Assembly: GCA_902492895.1 (NCBI GenBank)
Contig: CABUNG010000010.1
Location: forward strand, 4,876 to 68,875
Source of the DNA: an uncultured Oscillospiraceae bacterium
GTDB lineage: Bacteria > Bacillota > Clostridia > Oscillospirales > Acutalibacteraceae
Direction of reading: 5' to 3'
Length of the DNA: 64,000 nucleotides
The notes beneath the pieces are model-generated. The model did no database searches and was not told where the DNA came from. It was given only the letters and a program-made list of their open reading frames with translations. Positions 14,788 to 24,431 of the stretch are shown here, in pieces. Positions within the stretch are counted from its first letter, which is position 1, and each line of letters begins with the position of its first letter. Position numbers and translations under genes: made by a program.

Positions 14788-17700
14788 TCATCGGTATGGG
14801 GGGTATTGTTTTGCCGAGACCTTTCCTCTTTTCTTCGGCCGTACGACAAGTCCGGCACCGGCCAGCAGAGCCGCGGCCGCGGCGAAGAGAAGGCCGCGGA
14901 AATCCGTCCGTCCGGTTTTGACGTTGTCGATGTCGGACGGATCCGACTCCGGACGGGACGTATTCGATTCCGGACGGGAGGAATCCGAAGGACGGCTGTC
15001 ATCGGACACGGGAGGCGGATCGCTTGCATACTCGATTTCGAGTTCATCGAAAAAGATCCATGTCGGGACCCCGGGATGATCCGGATGGGTATCGGGCAGG
15101 GTTCCGCCGTTTTTGATGAAAATCTGAATAAATCGGGCCGATACCGGTTCCGCGTCGGTCGTGATGGTTTTCATTCTGGGCGGCACGTTGATACAGTCCT
15201 CATTGAGATAAACCGTATCGAACTCCGTAAAGGCCACGCCGTCGGAAGAGAGCGAGAACTTGACATATTCCGGGAAACGGATACCCGAGAGGAACTGATC
15301 CAAAAAGCCCATAGACAGACCACTGATATTTTTCTCTTCCTGCAGATCGATGGTGACGGTCAGGTCCGTGCCTTCGATCCCCGACCAGTTGCCGTTGAGG
15401 AAATCCGGGCTTTCGCCGAACACGCCATCCATAATGCTTTCTTTTCCGTTATTGCCAAACCGCACATTGGCGGGGTCGTACACGATCGGATCCCGCTCCG
15501 GAACCATCCCCTCTATGCTCAGCTCATCGAAGAAGAGCCAAGAACCGGCCCATTTATTGGGATGCTCCGTGGGCAGACCGCCGGGATTGCTGATGACGAT
15601 CTTGATATATTGAGCGCTTATTTCCTCACCGGAAGCCGTCACTACCTGCCGGTTGGCCGGACGGTCGGCGAAGGTTTGGGAGAAATCCCGATAGTCAAAG
15701 AGGGTGTAGTTCTCCCCGTCCTGAGACGTGAAGAAACGAACCAGAGAGGGCAAGCGTATCCCATTGTTCCAGTCTTCCAAGAAGCCCATGGACATATGGG
15801 AGAAAGTGACCGCGTTTTTGAGGTTGACGGTAATCACGACGTCGGTATGCCGGAACCCGGTCCAAGTGCCGTTGGCATAGGGATAAGCGCCGGTCAGGGT
15901 GCCGGTCACACCGTCCAGGACGCTGTCGACACCGTTGGACCCGTAGCGGCGGTCCACCTGTTCCTTGGAGGTAAACTCCATCCGGATATCGTAGGCATGC
16001 TCGGTGTTGTCGGTCAGCATGGCTTCGCCCAACTTCTCAAAAGAGGCGGCCATATCCATATCGGCGGACAGATCCCACAGGTTTCCATCCAGCACGATCA
16101 TGCTCAAGCCGTGATTGATCCAAGCTTCGGTCCATCCCGATTCGGTGGCCCAAACACCCCATGCAGAGTCGCCGTCGCTGCCGTAGGTCTCCCACTTTTC
16201 GTAGTCGAAAGCGCGGAACCAAGCGCCGTCGTAAGCGGCTTTATCCGATACCTGCTGTGTCCGAACAAAGAATTCCGCCAGTTTATTCCGATAGGCCGTG
16301 ATTCTCGCCGTCAGCTCTGCGTCGCCGGAGGCCGCAGCCGCTTCGTTGAGGCCCAAAAGAGCAAAGGACTGGGTGTAGAGATTATCCACGCAAGGATCTC
16401 CGTTTTGCTGGATCACAGGGGCTTCGTGAGAGCCATACTGATCGTTGGAGGAAAAATTGCCTGCCCGGCCGCTTCCTTTTCCGAGAGCTTCCTGAATGGC
16501 GCCGCTCTCCTGCTGATAGGCGCACAGATCCGTCACCATGGTATCCAGCCAAGCCCGATGCTCTTCGGTATCCTCGATCCGGCAGAGCCAGGCCAGAGGC
16601 AGAATCATCTTGGCACGTTCCTGCTGTATACCGTTGGTCCAGGCCCATTTCTCATCCGCATACGCCTGCATCATTCGGTCAATACCTGATTTGGTCAGTT
16701 CCAGCAGAGGTTCGTAATCCGTTTTTTCATACGCCCACAGATAACAGGCCCACATCAGTGCTTCGAAGTGAGGGGCGTAATGGATAACTGCGGTATTGAA
16801 GAAGGATTCCCAGCCATCTTTGAGCTGTTCGGAAGACAGGTAATCCCCTCGGAATCCATACACACCAGTGGTGCGGAAATTGGCCAGAATCGCCGCCAGG
16901 ATCCGCTCGTCGAACTCATCGGTCTTCAGCGCCGAGGCCGCGCTGATCAGTCCCAGAATCGCCCGGGCATTATCGTCGCCGTAATAACTGCCGGCTCCGT
17001 ATTCATCGTCCCAGGCAATCAAGCCGTATTCCGGGCTCTCCGGATTAGCACGGGCATCGTTTGAAAGCTCCGATTCGGTCAAGAGCCAGTTCATGATGTT
17101 GTAAGCCGCTATCTTATACAGTTCCTCTCCCGTGGCTTGATAGGCTAGGGCCAAAGCGCCCGCCGTTTCCCCGTTGCAGTCGGCCCGGCGAACCATTCGC
17201 AGAGACTGGGAGCCGTCCTCTTGGAAGGAGGCGCCGGACAGATAGGTTTCTGCCACGCCGTTGCGGCCGTCTCCTCCGGGATGCAGCGTATAGGTCTTGT
17301 CATAATTCTGGCGGTGGGCGTCGTAATAGGCGGCGTCCTGGTCGCTGAGAATAAATCCGGAATTGAAAAACCAATCCGCGTTGGAACGGATAGCTTCGAT
17401 ATAAGCATCCGAGCCGAAGACTTCGTCTTCGGAATAAGCCGGACGGGTAACGGGCTGCCATTCCATGGCCGGAACCGCCTCATCGCCGCTCAGCCAGCTA
17501 AGGACGGCACTCCACAGCTTCTGATACCGCTCATAGGGGGCATATCCCGCCGATATAAACTGACTGAATTTGGTGGCGGCCACCATCACGTTGCCCTCTA
17601 CCTCCAGCAAGGAATAAGGCGTGCAGTTGGTCAGTCCATAGGTTGCCGTATCGTATCCCACTACTTTGGCACTGACCAGCCAGGCATCGCGGATGTCCGT

Positions 17701-19143
17701 TTTCTTGACAAACCGGGCGCCGTTGACATAGAGCAGGCTGTGATTCTCCATGTCCAAGGCCTCGGCGTCCGTCACGACAGCCCGCTTATACCCCATCACC
17801 TCGGTACCGTCATAAGCGATGCCTAGGCGGTCGTTATTCTCCGGATATTCGATGTACAGCCGCAAAGCCTTGCTCTCGATCGAGGCATAGTCTTCATCCG
17901 TCAGCGTGGTGGCTGTCAGATCCGGATAGGCATCGGCCAGAACCGCAATGCCGCTCCCCTCTTCCGCTGCCAAAACCGCTTCGGAAAGGGTGTCGTACCG
18001 CCGGACACCGGTGTAATTGTCAAAAGCAACCTGGTACAGATCGTTTTTTTCACTGGACACAAAGGCTACATCCAGTTCCGAGGTTTGGGTAGAAATCGCC
18101 AATTCGTCGAAGAAGACCCAGGAAGTCCCTCCGGCGCTCGGATGGGCGGAGGGCAGCGCACCCGGATTTTTCAAGAAGACCCGGATATACCGGGCATAGA
18201 CCGGCGCCTGCGCATCGGTGGTCACGGTCTTCATTCTGGCCGGGCTCTCGACCCAGGGATCGTCGATGGAGACGGTATCAAAGGCGGTGAAGGTCTTGCC
18301 ATCGTTCGATAGAGAGAATTCCACATATTCTGGGTAATGGATGCCGCACTGCCACTCATCCAGGAATCCCATCGACAAAGACCGGATCTGCCGTTTGAAA
18401 GGCAGGGCTATCGTGATGGTGACATCCCCCGCTTCGGCCCCCGACCAGCTCCCGTTGGTGTAGCTGTATCCTTCGCTGGAAATCCGACCGGTGATGCCAT
18501 CCATCACGCTTTCTTTGCCATTGTCGCCAAAGCGCTGCTGCGAACCGCCTGCGATTTGGATCCCGTCATGAACGGTCAGTTCATCAAAGAACACCCAGGA
18601 AGGATTGCCGGGGCTGCTGTGGTTATCCGGCATGGGGCCGCCGTTTTTAATAAAGACTTTCAGGTAGCGGGCCGTTACGCTCCCCGCATCGGTAGTCACG
18701 GTTTTCATTCTGGCTCCGCTGGGATAATAGGGCTCGTTGAGATACACGGTATCGTAATCGGTGTAGGATTTTTCATCCATCGATACGGCGTACCGCACGT
18801 ATTCCGGAAAACGGCCGCCCGCCTCCCATTCGTCCAGAAAGCCCATGGACAGCGCCTGGATCTCCCTGGGCTGCTGAAGGTCGACATAAATCGTCAAATC
18901 GAATCCTTCCGCCCTCAGCCAGGTGCCGTTGGACCAGCTATATCCTTCTTCTGATATGCGGCCGTAGGTGCCGTCCATCAAATCCCGCGGCGTTCCGCTC
19001 CAGGAACCGACGCTGCCGCCCTCAAAACGGATCGCAGCGTCGTCCGCCCGGGCCAACAGTCCCGCCGGGAACCCGGTCATAAGGGACGCAGCCGCTGTCA
19101 GCAGTGCCATGCACAAGGCCGTGATCTTTTTACTCTTCGTCAT
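14788..19143 (-). CDS. Very large secreted, wall-anchored protein with four discoidin-like repeats and an alpha/alpha-barrel
   Basis: A 1451-residue exported protein. The signal peptide ends near ARADD. Two related modules of about 150 residues follow (about 35-345), each with MDGxxGRIS..GYS..NGxW, LSMGFLDEW, PEYVxFSxSxDGKxF, ARMKTVTTDA and SWVFFDEL; two more copies lie near the C-terminus (about 1060-1380). They look like F5/8 type C (discoidin-like) carbohydrate-binding modules. The centre (about 570-1030) is helical, with many WxxAYxxTG-like turns, and resembles a six-hairpin glycosidase barrel. The tail is Ser/Pro-rich, then NVKTG, a hydrophobic helix and a basic end, a sortase-type signal of non-LPXTG form. 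The likely role is surface glycan binding or cleavage. The start used is ATG 19143; an in-frame TTG lies at 19167. Confidence 0.85.
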   Translation of the reverse strand: MTKSKKITALCMALLTAAASLMTGFPAGLLARADDAAIRFEGGSVGSWSGTPRDLMDGTYGRISEEGYSWSNGTWLRAEGFDLTIYVDLQQPREIQALSMGFLDEWEAGGRFPEYVRYAVSMDEKSYTDYDTVYLNEPYYPSGARMKTVTTDAGSVTARYLKVFIKNGGPMPDNHSSPGNPSWVFFDELTVHDGIQIAGGSQQRFGDNGKESVMDGITGRISSEGYSYTNGSWSGAEAGDVTITIALPFKRQIRSLSMGFLDEWQCGIHYPEYVEFSLSNDGKTFTAFDTVSIDDPWVESPARMKTVTTDAQAPVYARYIRVFLKNPGALPSAHPSAGGTSWVFFDELAISTQTSELDVAFVSSEKNDLYQVAFDNYTGVRRYDTLSEAVLAAEEGSGIAVLADAYPDLTATTLTDEDYASIESKALRLYIEYPENNDRLGIAYDGTEVMGYKRAVVTDAEALDMENHSLLYVNGARFVKKTDIRDAWLVSAKVVGYDTATYGLTNCTPYSLLEVEGNVMVAATKFSQFISAGYAPYERYQKLWSAVLSWLSGDEAVPAMEWQPVTRPAYSEDEVFGSDAYIEAIRSNADWFFNSGFILSDQDAAYYDAHRQNYDKTYTLHPGGDGRNGVAETYLSGASFQEDGSQSLRMVRRADCNGETAGALALAYQATGEELYKIAAYNIMNWLLTESELSNDARANPESPEYGLIAWDDEYGAGSYYGDDNARAILGLISAASALKTDEFDERILAAILANFRTTGVYGFRGDYLSSEQLKDGWESFFNTAVIHYAPHFEALMWACYLWAYEKTDYEPLLELTKSGIDRMMQAYADEKWAWTNGIQQERAKMILPLAWLCRIEDTEEHRAWLDTMVTDLCAYQQESGAIQEALGKGSGRAGNFSSNDQYGSHEAPVIQQNGDPCVDNLYTQSFALLGLNEAAAASGDAELTARITAYRNKLAEFFVRTQQVSDKAAYDGAWFRAFDYEKWETYGSDGDSAWGVWATESGWTEAWINHGLSMIVLDGNLWDLSADMDMAASFEKLGEAMLTDNTEHAYDIRMEFTSKEQVDRRYGSNGVDSVLDGVTGTLTGAYPYANGTWTGFRHTDVVITVNLKNAVTFSHMSMGFLEDWNNGIRLPSLVRFFTSQDGENYTLFDYRDFSQTFADRPANRQVVTASGEEISAQYIKIVISNPGGLPTEHPNKWAGSWLFFDELSIEGMVPERDPIVYDPANVRFGNNGKESIMDGVFGESPDFLNGNWSGIEGTDLTVTIDLQEEKNISGLSMGFLDQFLSGIRFPEYVKFSLSSDGVAFTEFDTVYLNEDCINVPPRMKTITTDAEPVSARFIQIFIKNGGTLPDTHPDHPGVPTWIFFDELEIEYASDPPPVSDDSRPSDSSRPESNTSRPESDPSDIDNVKTGRTDFRGLLFAAAAALLAGAGLVVRPKKRGKVSAKQYPPYR

Positions 19144-19240
19144 CCTTGTCTGCTCATCCTCTCTCAAAATCAGTTTGCTTGAGTCTGTTGACCGTTCCCG
19201 GATTTAACGCAGGCCTCCTCCCTTTCCCTGAAAACTCTAT

Positions 19241-20689
19241 TCACGCTTTTTCAACATCGGGTCTCATAGCCACTTTCACCAGCAAATCCTCGACAGGTGT
19301 CCGGTCATCCCACAGCAATTCCGCAAAAAGGGCCACCGGAAACCAAATCGTATGATCAAACAACCCGTCCTCCACCAATCCGACGATCAGCGCATCGCGA
19401 TTGGTTTCAGCCATGGCCCGGATCATGCGGGCCGCATAGGACGCGTTTCTGAGCCAGTACGCCTCCACAAAGCGCCACAGTCCGCGTTTTTCCTCCGCCC
19501 GATGCCGGAGAAATTCATCGGCATGATACCCCAGGACAAACCGGCCTTCCTGATGCTGAAAAGAGGGCCAGTCCAGGCACAAAAGGCCCTTGGTCACGGC
19601 ACCGAACCGTTCCCCCGCGCCCCGCAGGGCGGCAATCCGCTGCGCAAACGCCAGGGTCTCGTCGAATCCGCGGATGTCCGACGGTACGTATTGAAACGGA
19701 AAGGCGCCGCAGTCTTCCCAGACGATGGTGATCCGCGGATCGATCCGCCGGATATCGTCCAGCCGATGCGAGACGCTGGTGGCGTGAAGGCCGAAAAACA
19801 GCTGCAGATGGGGGTGACGTTTCCACAGCCGGGCACTCACCCGGTTGACGAACCGCATCACCGCCTCGCCGATGACCAGACCATGAAGTTTTTCATCGCT
19901 GGTTTCGGTAAAAGACTGAAAATAAATGCCGTCGATATCCAATCCGGCATATTCGTTCTCATACGTCCGGCAGATGGCCTCCTCCCGGATGTTCAGCTCG
20001 TGTTCGTCCGAAATATCGAACCAATCGTTCCATCCCCAGGAATATCCCAAAATCAGCCGAATGCCGTGTTCATGCGCGCATGCTGAGATTTCCCGCATAT
20101 TCATCGGGACGTATTCGTTCCAGACGATCAGGGTATTCAGCTTCAGCCGCATCATATGCTCGATATACCTGCGGATATCGTACACGACATGCCCCCAGGT
20201 CCAGAGACCGCGGTGCCGGACCGACGGGGCGGAGGTGCGGCATACCTCCGGAAACGCTTCCCCCTCCCCTATCTTTCGCCGGTAACGCAGATGATTATGG
20301 GTGTTTTCCGCCGCCGGGAGAATATACGCCTGAAAATCCAGAGCTCCATACAGCGCACCGGCCGGATCGCGGCCTGCGACGACGATCAGCTGCGCACGTG
20401 CATCAAAGGGACTTTCCGCCACACGGATGGTGTACCCTTCCGCCGCATCGCACGGTTCGTAAAAATGAGCGTCCGCCAGCTCCCTGAGCAGCGCATTGGA
20501 TGCCTGTGTCCCCACCACGACCAGGCTGCTACTTCTCTCCACATCGCTCAGTTCTCCGCCGGCTGTAACCGGGACCGGATAGGAGAGGCATCCTCCAAGC
20601 GTCCCGGACAGAATATCCACGGCTTTTTTCTCCAATCCCTCATAGGAACCGCAGACGATCCGGAAAGACCTGCACATTTCGTCAGACAA
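19241..20689 (-). CDS. Uncharacterised glycoside-hydrolase-like protein (GH67/GH20-type N-domain plus TIM barrel)
   Basis: A 482-residue protein with no signal peptide. Residues 1-130 resemble the N-terminal domain of alpha-glucuronidases and hexosaminidases (VVVGTQASNALLRELA, VVAGRDPAGALYGALDF). From RHRGLWTWGHVVYDIRRYIE onward there is a barrel with LNTLIVWNEYVPMN, GIRLILGYSWGWN, GIYFQSFTET and ITIVWEDCGAFPF, which could hold catalytic acids. No exact family is assigned. Start is either TTG 20689 (GGGAGGGG 6 bases before) or ATG 20677. It lies between the large surface glycan protein and a divergent AraC regulator, so all three are probably one glycan-use locus. Confidence 0.72.
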   Translation of the reverse strand: MSDEMCRSFRIVCGSYEGLEKKAVDILSGTLGGCLSYPVPVTAGGELSDVERSSSLVVVGTQASNALLRELADAHFYEPCDAAEGYTIRVAESPFDARAQLIVVAGRDPAGALYGALDFQAYILPAAENTHNHLRYRRKIGEGEAFPEVCRTSAPSVRHRGLWTWGHVVYDIRRYIEHMMRLKLNTLIVWNEYVPMNMREISACAHEHGIRLILGYSWGWNDWFDISDEHELNIREEAICRTYENEYAGLDIDGIYFQSFTETSDEKLHGLVIGEAVMRFVNRVSARLWKRHPHLQLFFGLHATSVSHRLDDIRRIDPRITIVWEDCGAFPFQYVPSDIRGFDETLAFAQRIAALRGAGERFGAVTKGLLCLDWPSFQHQEGRFVLGYHADEFLRHRAEEKRGLWRFVEAYWLRNASYAARMIRAMAETNRDALIVGLVEDGLFDHTIWFPVALFAELLWDDRTPVEDLLVKVAMRPDVEKA

Positions 20690-20765
20690 CCTCTTCCCCT
20701 CCCTCTACCGGCGATGCGGCCGCCGTTTTTCCGCGATACAGAACCGTGTACGATGTCCGTTTCAT
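20682..20765 (-). CDS. Possible 27-residue upstream ORF coupled to the glycosidase-like gene
   Basis: ATG 20765-20763 lies 8 bases after GAAAGGGG. The frame reads MKRTSYTVLYRGKTAAASP and stops at TGA 20684-20682, which overlaps the TTG start of the next gene in another frame. That overlap would allow translational coupling. The peptide is too short to recognise. It may equally be a chance frame in the leader. Confidence 0.33.
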   Translation of the reverse strand: MKRTSYTVLYRGKTAAASPVEGGEEVV

Positions 20766-20847
20766 ACCCGCACCCCTTTCTAATCGCATCTTATCACAGG
20801 CGTATCCACCAAAAACAGCGGTTTTTTGATCGATTTTTAGAACAGTG

Positions 20848-20876
20848 TTGACGTTTTCCATTTGGTACTCTATAGT
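20848..20876 (+). promoter_or_regulatory. Sigma-A promoter for the second AraC-type regulator
   Basis: TTGACG (20848-20853), 17 bp, TATAGT (20871-20876), 25 bases before the start codon. Confidence 0.72.
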
Positions 20877-20901
20877 TATGTGGTGAAGGGAGGCGGTTAC
20901 G

Positions 20902-21774
20902 ATGATGGAAAACAGCTTCATTGAACGGTACGAACATATCCCAGTTGCCTATTACGGTACCGATCAAACCGCTCAAGACGAGGCTGTTTCGATCGCTCCC
21001 GTGCACAATCATCGAGAATTCGAAATCGTCCTCATCCGCCACGGATTCTGTGAAGTCACCCTGAACTGCCACGAATTTACGGCCCGCGAAGGCGACCTGG
21101 TTCTGGTCAATCCCTATGTCATCCACAGCCTCCGTCTACCGCCCGGCCGATCCGTCGGTCACGACTGCGTTTGTCTCGATCTATCCCTCCTCGACGATCC
21201 GGTTATGCAGTCGGCGCTCGAAAACGGCCGTCTGTCCATCGCAGGTCCTGTGACCAGGGAACACCCGCAGCATGCGGCGCTGCAGGAACACTTTACCGCT
21301 CTGATCCGCGATATCCAAAATAAGCCGCCTTATTGGCATTACCGCGCCAAGGGCCATCTTTTGTTTCTGTTTGCCGCGCTGCTGTCCTGCCAGCTGCAGG
21401 ATATGCCCCAGCCGGAAGCGGATAAAAGCCGGTTTTGCCGGGAAATCCTGGAGTATCTGAACGATCAGTACCAAAACGAGATTTCCTCCAGCACGGCGGC
21501 CGCCTATTTTTCCTATAACCAGAGCCATTTCTGTCGTCTGTTCAAAAGTCTGTTCGGCCGCAGTTTCCGCGAATATCTCAACATTTTCCGCCTGAGCATG
21601 GCCAAATCCATGCTCTCCGACACCGCCATGAGCATCACGGACATCGCCGCCAGCTGCGGATTTCAAAGCTCGGGTTATTTCACCAGGATGTTCAAAGACG
21701 AATTCGGAATACTCCCCAGCCAAATGCGCCGGGACAGACGCGGACATCCCGATCAGGATAACACACACATATAA
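20902..21774 (+). CDS. AraC-family transcriptional regulator
   Basis: A 290-residue regulator. The N-terminal half has a cupin-type sensor (VHNHREFEIVLIRHG, AREGDLVLVNPYVIHS). The C-terminal 100 residues contain two helix-turn-helix motifs: STAAAYFSYNQSHFCRLFK and MSITDIAASCGFQSSGYFTRMFKDEFG. GGGAGGCGG precedes the first of two adjacent ATG codons. It is transcribed away from the glycosidase-like gene and the large surface protein, and is likely their regulator, responding to a sugar derived from the target glycan. That link rests on gene position only. Confidence 0.9.
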   Translation: MMENSFIERYEHIPVAYYGTDQTAQDEAVSIAPVHNHREFEIVLIRHGFCEVTLNCHEFTAREGDLVLVNPYVIHSLRLPPGRSVGHDCVCLDLSLLDDPVMQSALENGRLSIAGPVTREHPQHAALQEHFTALIRDIQNKPPYWHYRAKGHLLFLFAALLSCQLQDMPQPEADKSRFCREILEYLNDQYQNEISSSTAAAYFSYNQSHFCRLFKSLFGRSFREYLNIFRLSMAKSMLSDTAMSITDIAASCGFQSSGYFTRMFKDEFGILPSQMRRDRRGHPDQDNTHI

Positions 21775-21777
21775 CAA

Positions 21778-21810
21778 AACCCCCTGCCGGCCAATGGCCG
21801 GCAGGGGGTT
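21778..21810. terminator. Bidirectional terminator between the AraC gene and ftsH
   Basis: A 15-bp GC-rich stem (21778-21792 with 21796-21810) with loop AAT; AAAA precedes it and TTTCTT follows, so it can serve both converging genes. Confidence 0.8.
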
Positions 21811-21819
21811 TCTTCGCGT

Positions 21820-23832
21820 TTAATGAGGCAGTTCGCTATCGGGCTTATCTTCCGGATGATCGGGCGCGGCAGGAACATCCGGCACGGACGTTCCGCTCTC
21901 GGATGCACCCGAAACCGAGGCAAACAGACCGGTCTCGGAATCCGCGGGCACTTCCCGCCCTTCCATCAGGGCCTTGAACTGCTCGCCGTCGAGCTTTTCG
22001 TTCTGGAACAGGTATTTCGCAACCGCATGGAGCTTATCGAGATGAGTCGTGAGAATCTCCCGCGTCTTGCCGTAACAATCCGTGATAATCGCGTTGATTT
22101 CGGCGTCGATTTCCGCCGCGACCTCTTCCGAATAGTTACGGGTATGGCCGAAGTCGCGTCCCAGAAACACCTCGTTCGACTCGGAGGAGCCGAAAACGAT
22201 CGGGCCGAGCTTATCGCTCATGCCGTATTTGGTCACCATCTTACGTGCCGTATCGGTGGCGCGCTCGATATCGTTGCTGGCGCCGGTGGAGATATCGTCG
22301 AGCACGAGGGCTTCGGCCACGCGGCCTCCCAGCAGCACCTCGATATCCTCGAGCATTTCCTTTTTCGCACGGTAGGATTTATCATGCTCTGGCAGGCTCA
22401 TGGTATAGCCGCCGGCCATGCCGCGCGGAATCACCGAGATTTGATGAACCGGATCCTGTGTCGGGCAATAATACGTGACCACCGCGTGTCCCGCCTCGTG
22501 ATAGGAGGTCAGGTTCTTTTCCTTGTCGGTGATGACATGGCTGCGTTTTTCGGTTCCCATGACCACTTTGATCGTCGCTTCTTCGATCTCCGGCATGGTG
22601 ATGGAATGCAGATTCTTTCGCGCGGCGAGCAGGGCCGCCTCGTTGAGCAGGTTTTCCAGATCTGCGCCGGTAAATCCGGCAGTGGATTTGGCGATGACCG
22701 AAAGCTCCACATCCGGAGCGAGCGGCTTGCCGCGGGCATGCACCTTGAGGATCTCTTCCCGTCCTTTGATATCGGGGTAATTGACGACGATCTGGCGGTC
22801 GAACCGGCCGGGCCTCATGAGAGCGGGATCCAGGATGTCGGGGCGGTTCGTCGCGGCGATCATGATCACGCCCTCGTTTGCACCAAAGCCGTCCATTTCG
22901 ACAAGCAGCTGGTTGAGGGTCTGCTCACGTTCATCATGTCCGCCGCCGAGACCCGCGCCGCGCTGACGGCCGACCGGGTCGATTTCATCTATGAATATGA
23001 TGCAGGGGGAATTCTTTTTCGCCTGATCGAACAAATCGCGGACACGGGACGCGCCGACGCCGACGTACATCTCCACGAAATCGGAACCCGAGATGGAGAA
23101 AAACGGGACGCCCGCCTCTCCGGCCACCGCGCGGGCCAGCAGGGTTTTACCAGTACCGGGAGGGCCCACCAGCAGGACGCCCTTGGGCACACGGGCGCCC
23201 AGTTCCTTAAACTTCTTCGGAGACCGCAGGAAGTCGACGATCTCGCGCAGCTCTTCCTTCTCCTCATCCGCTCCGGCGACATCCGCGAAGGTGGTCTTCC
23301 GTTTTTCGTCGACCGGCTGCTTGATCCGCGCCTTACCGAAGCCCATCGCCTTGCCTCCGCCATCCATGGAAGACAGGGAGCGGCGCATCATAACAAACAT
23401 CGCCACAAAGAAGACGATGATCAGCAGAGACGGGATGAGGTTGACGAACCAGGGCATCGTACTCGGCGGCTGCAGATCGTATTTCAGACCATTGGCCTTG
23501 ATCGGTTCCTCGATTCCCTTTAAAAACAGGCCGACATCGGGGACGCTGTACTTGATGACGTCGTCCTTTTCGTCGAGCTTATTGTCCTTGTTGCGGTCTT
23601 CGCGCAGCTCTTCCTTGAGGGTAATCGTCAGATTCCCGCTTCCTAGGTCGAGATCGAACTCCTTGACCTGGTTATTGGTGAAATAGGCGATGTAATCGGA
23701 ATACACTTTATCGGACTTCTTCGTGTCTCCGGACATAAACAGCCAGGCTACCACAATGACCAGCAGGGGAATGCCGATAAAGAGCCCCAGGTTTCGCAGG
23801 GATTTGCCGAAATCGTTATTGTTGGATTCCAA
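21820..23832 (-). CDS. ftsH: ATP-dependent zinc metalloprotease FtsH
   Basis: A 670-residue membrane AAA+ protease that extracts and degrades membrane and soluble proteins. Two membrane helices (about 17-33 and 129-149) flank an extracytoplasmic domain. The AAA+ module has Walker A GPPGTGKT (223-230), Walker B IIFIDEID (278-285) and the second region of homology around [17 protein letters not shown]. The zinc protease motif HEAGH is at 445-449. The extracytoplasmic domain contains a charged insertion rich in Asp/Lys/Glu (about 75-92), and the C-terminus has a Ser/Pro/Asp tail. It follows hpt and tilS on the same strand, the usual Firmicute order. Confidence 0.97.
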   Translation of the reverse strand: MESNNNDFGKSLRNLGLFIGIPLLVIVVAWLFMSGDTKKSDKVYSDYIAYFTNNQVKEFDLDLGSGNLTITLKEELREDRNKDNKLDEKDDVIKYSVPDVGLFLKGIEEPIKANGLKYDLQPPSTMPWFVNLIPSLLIIVFFVAMFVMMRRSLSSMDGGGKAMGFGKARIKQPVDEKRKTTFADVAGADEEKEELREIVDFLRSPKKFKELGARVPKGVLLVGPPGTGKTLLARAVAGEAGVPFFSISGSDFVEMYVGVGASRVRDLFDQAKKNSPCIIFIDEIDPVGRQRGAGLGGGHDEREQTLNQLLVEMDGFGANEGVIMIAATNRPDILDPALMRPGRFDRQIVVNYPDIKGREEILKVHARGKPLAPDVELSVIAKSTAGFTGADLENLLNEAALLAARKNLHSITMPEIEEATIKVVMGTEKRSHVITDKEKNLTSYHEAGHAVVTYYCPTQDPVHQISVIPRGMAGGYTMSLPEHDKSYRAKKEMLEDIEVLLGGRVAEALVLDDISTGASNDIERATDTARKMVTKYGMSDKLGPIVFGSSESNEVFLGRDFGHTRNYSEEVAAEIDAEINAIITDCYGKTREILTTHLDKLHAVAKYLFQNEKLDGEQFKALMEGREVPADSETGLFASVSGASESGTSVPDVPAAPDHPEDKPDSELPH

Positions 23833-23864
23833 AAACTCTCAACTCCTTTTGCATGGGATCACGC

Positions 23865-24413
23865 TCAGGCTTCGTAAACCTCGGGCTTCAGAACGCCGAT
23901 ATAGGGCAGATTGCGGTACTTTTCCGCGTAATCCAACCCGTAACCGACAATAAATTTATCCGGAACGACCGCACCGACATAATCGGGATGGATATCCACC
24001 CGGCGGCGTTCCGGTTTATCCAAGAACGTGCACAGCCGGATGCTCGCCGGCTTGCGGGCGGACAAGGTTTTGAGCAGGAACGACAGCGTGACGCCGGAGT
24101 CCAAAATATCCTCCACGACCAGCAGGTCCTTCCCTTCCAGAGAACAGTCGAGATCCTTCAGTATCCGAACCTCTCCCGAACTCGCGGTTCCGTTGCCGTA
24201 GCTGGACACGGACAGAAAATCAATGGAACAGGGTATGGTGACAGCGCGCATCAGATCCGCCATAAACATCAGCGAACCCTTAAGGACACTGACCATAAAA
24301 AGATTCTTCCCCACATACTCTTCACTGATTTGCCTGCCCATATTCCGAACGATGGAAGCAATTTTTTCTTCTGTAAACAAAATTTCACGGATATCGTCCT
24401 GCATGGTATTCAC
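23865..24413 (-). CDS. hpt: Hypoxanthine-guanine phosphoribosyltransferase
   Basis: A 182-residue salvage enzyme that converts hypoxanthine or guanine plus PRPP to IMP or GMP. The PRPP-binding motif VVEDILDSG is present, preceded by the loop segment SVSSYGNGTASSGEV. It lies between tilS (18 bases upstream) and ftsH (32 bases downstream), matching the tilS-hpt-ftsH operon of many Firmicutes. The start is GTG 24413 with GGGTGG 10 bases before; ATG 24404 is an alternative. Confidence 0.95.
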   Translation of the reverse strand: MNTMQDDIREILFTEEKIASIVRNMGRQISEEYVGKNLFMVSVLKGSLMFMADLMRAVTIPCSIDFLSVSSYGNGTASSGEVRILKDLDCSLEGKDLLVVEDILDSGVTLSFLLKTLSARKPASIRLCTFLDKPERRRVDIHPDYVGAVVPDKFIVGYGLDYAEKYRNLPYIGVLKPEVYEA

Positions 24414-24431
24414 GGCCGCTTATCCACCCTT

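Noticed and set aside
14806..16689. A plus-strand open frame of about 627 codons
   Set aside because: Antisense to the C-terminal part of the large surface protein, whose repeats explain the open frame.
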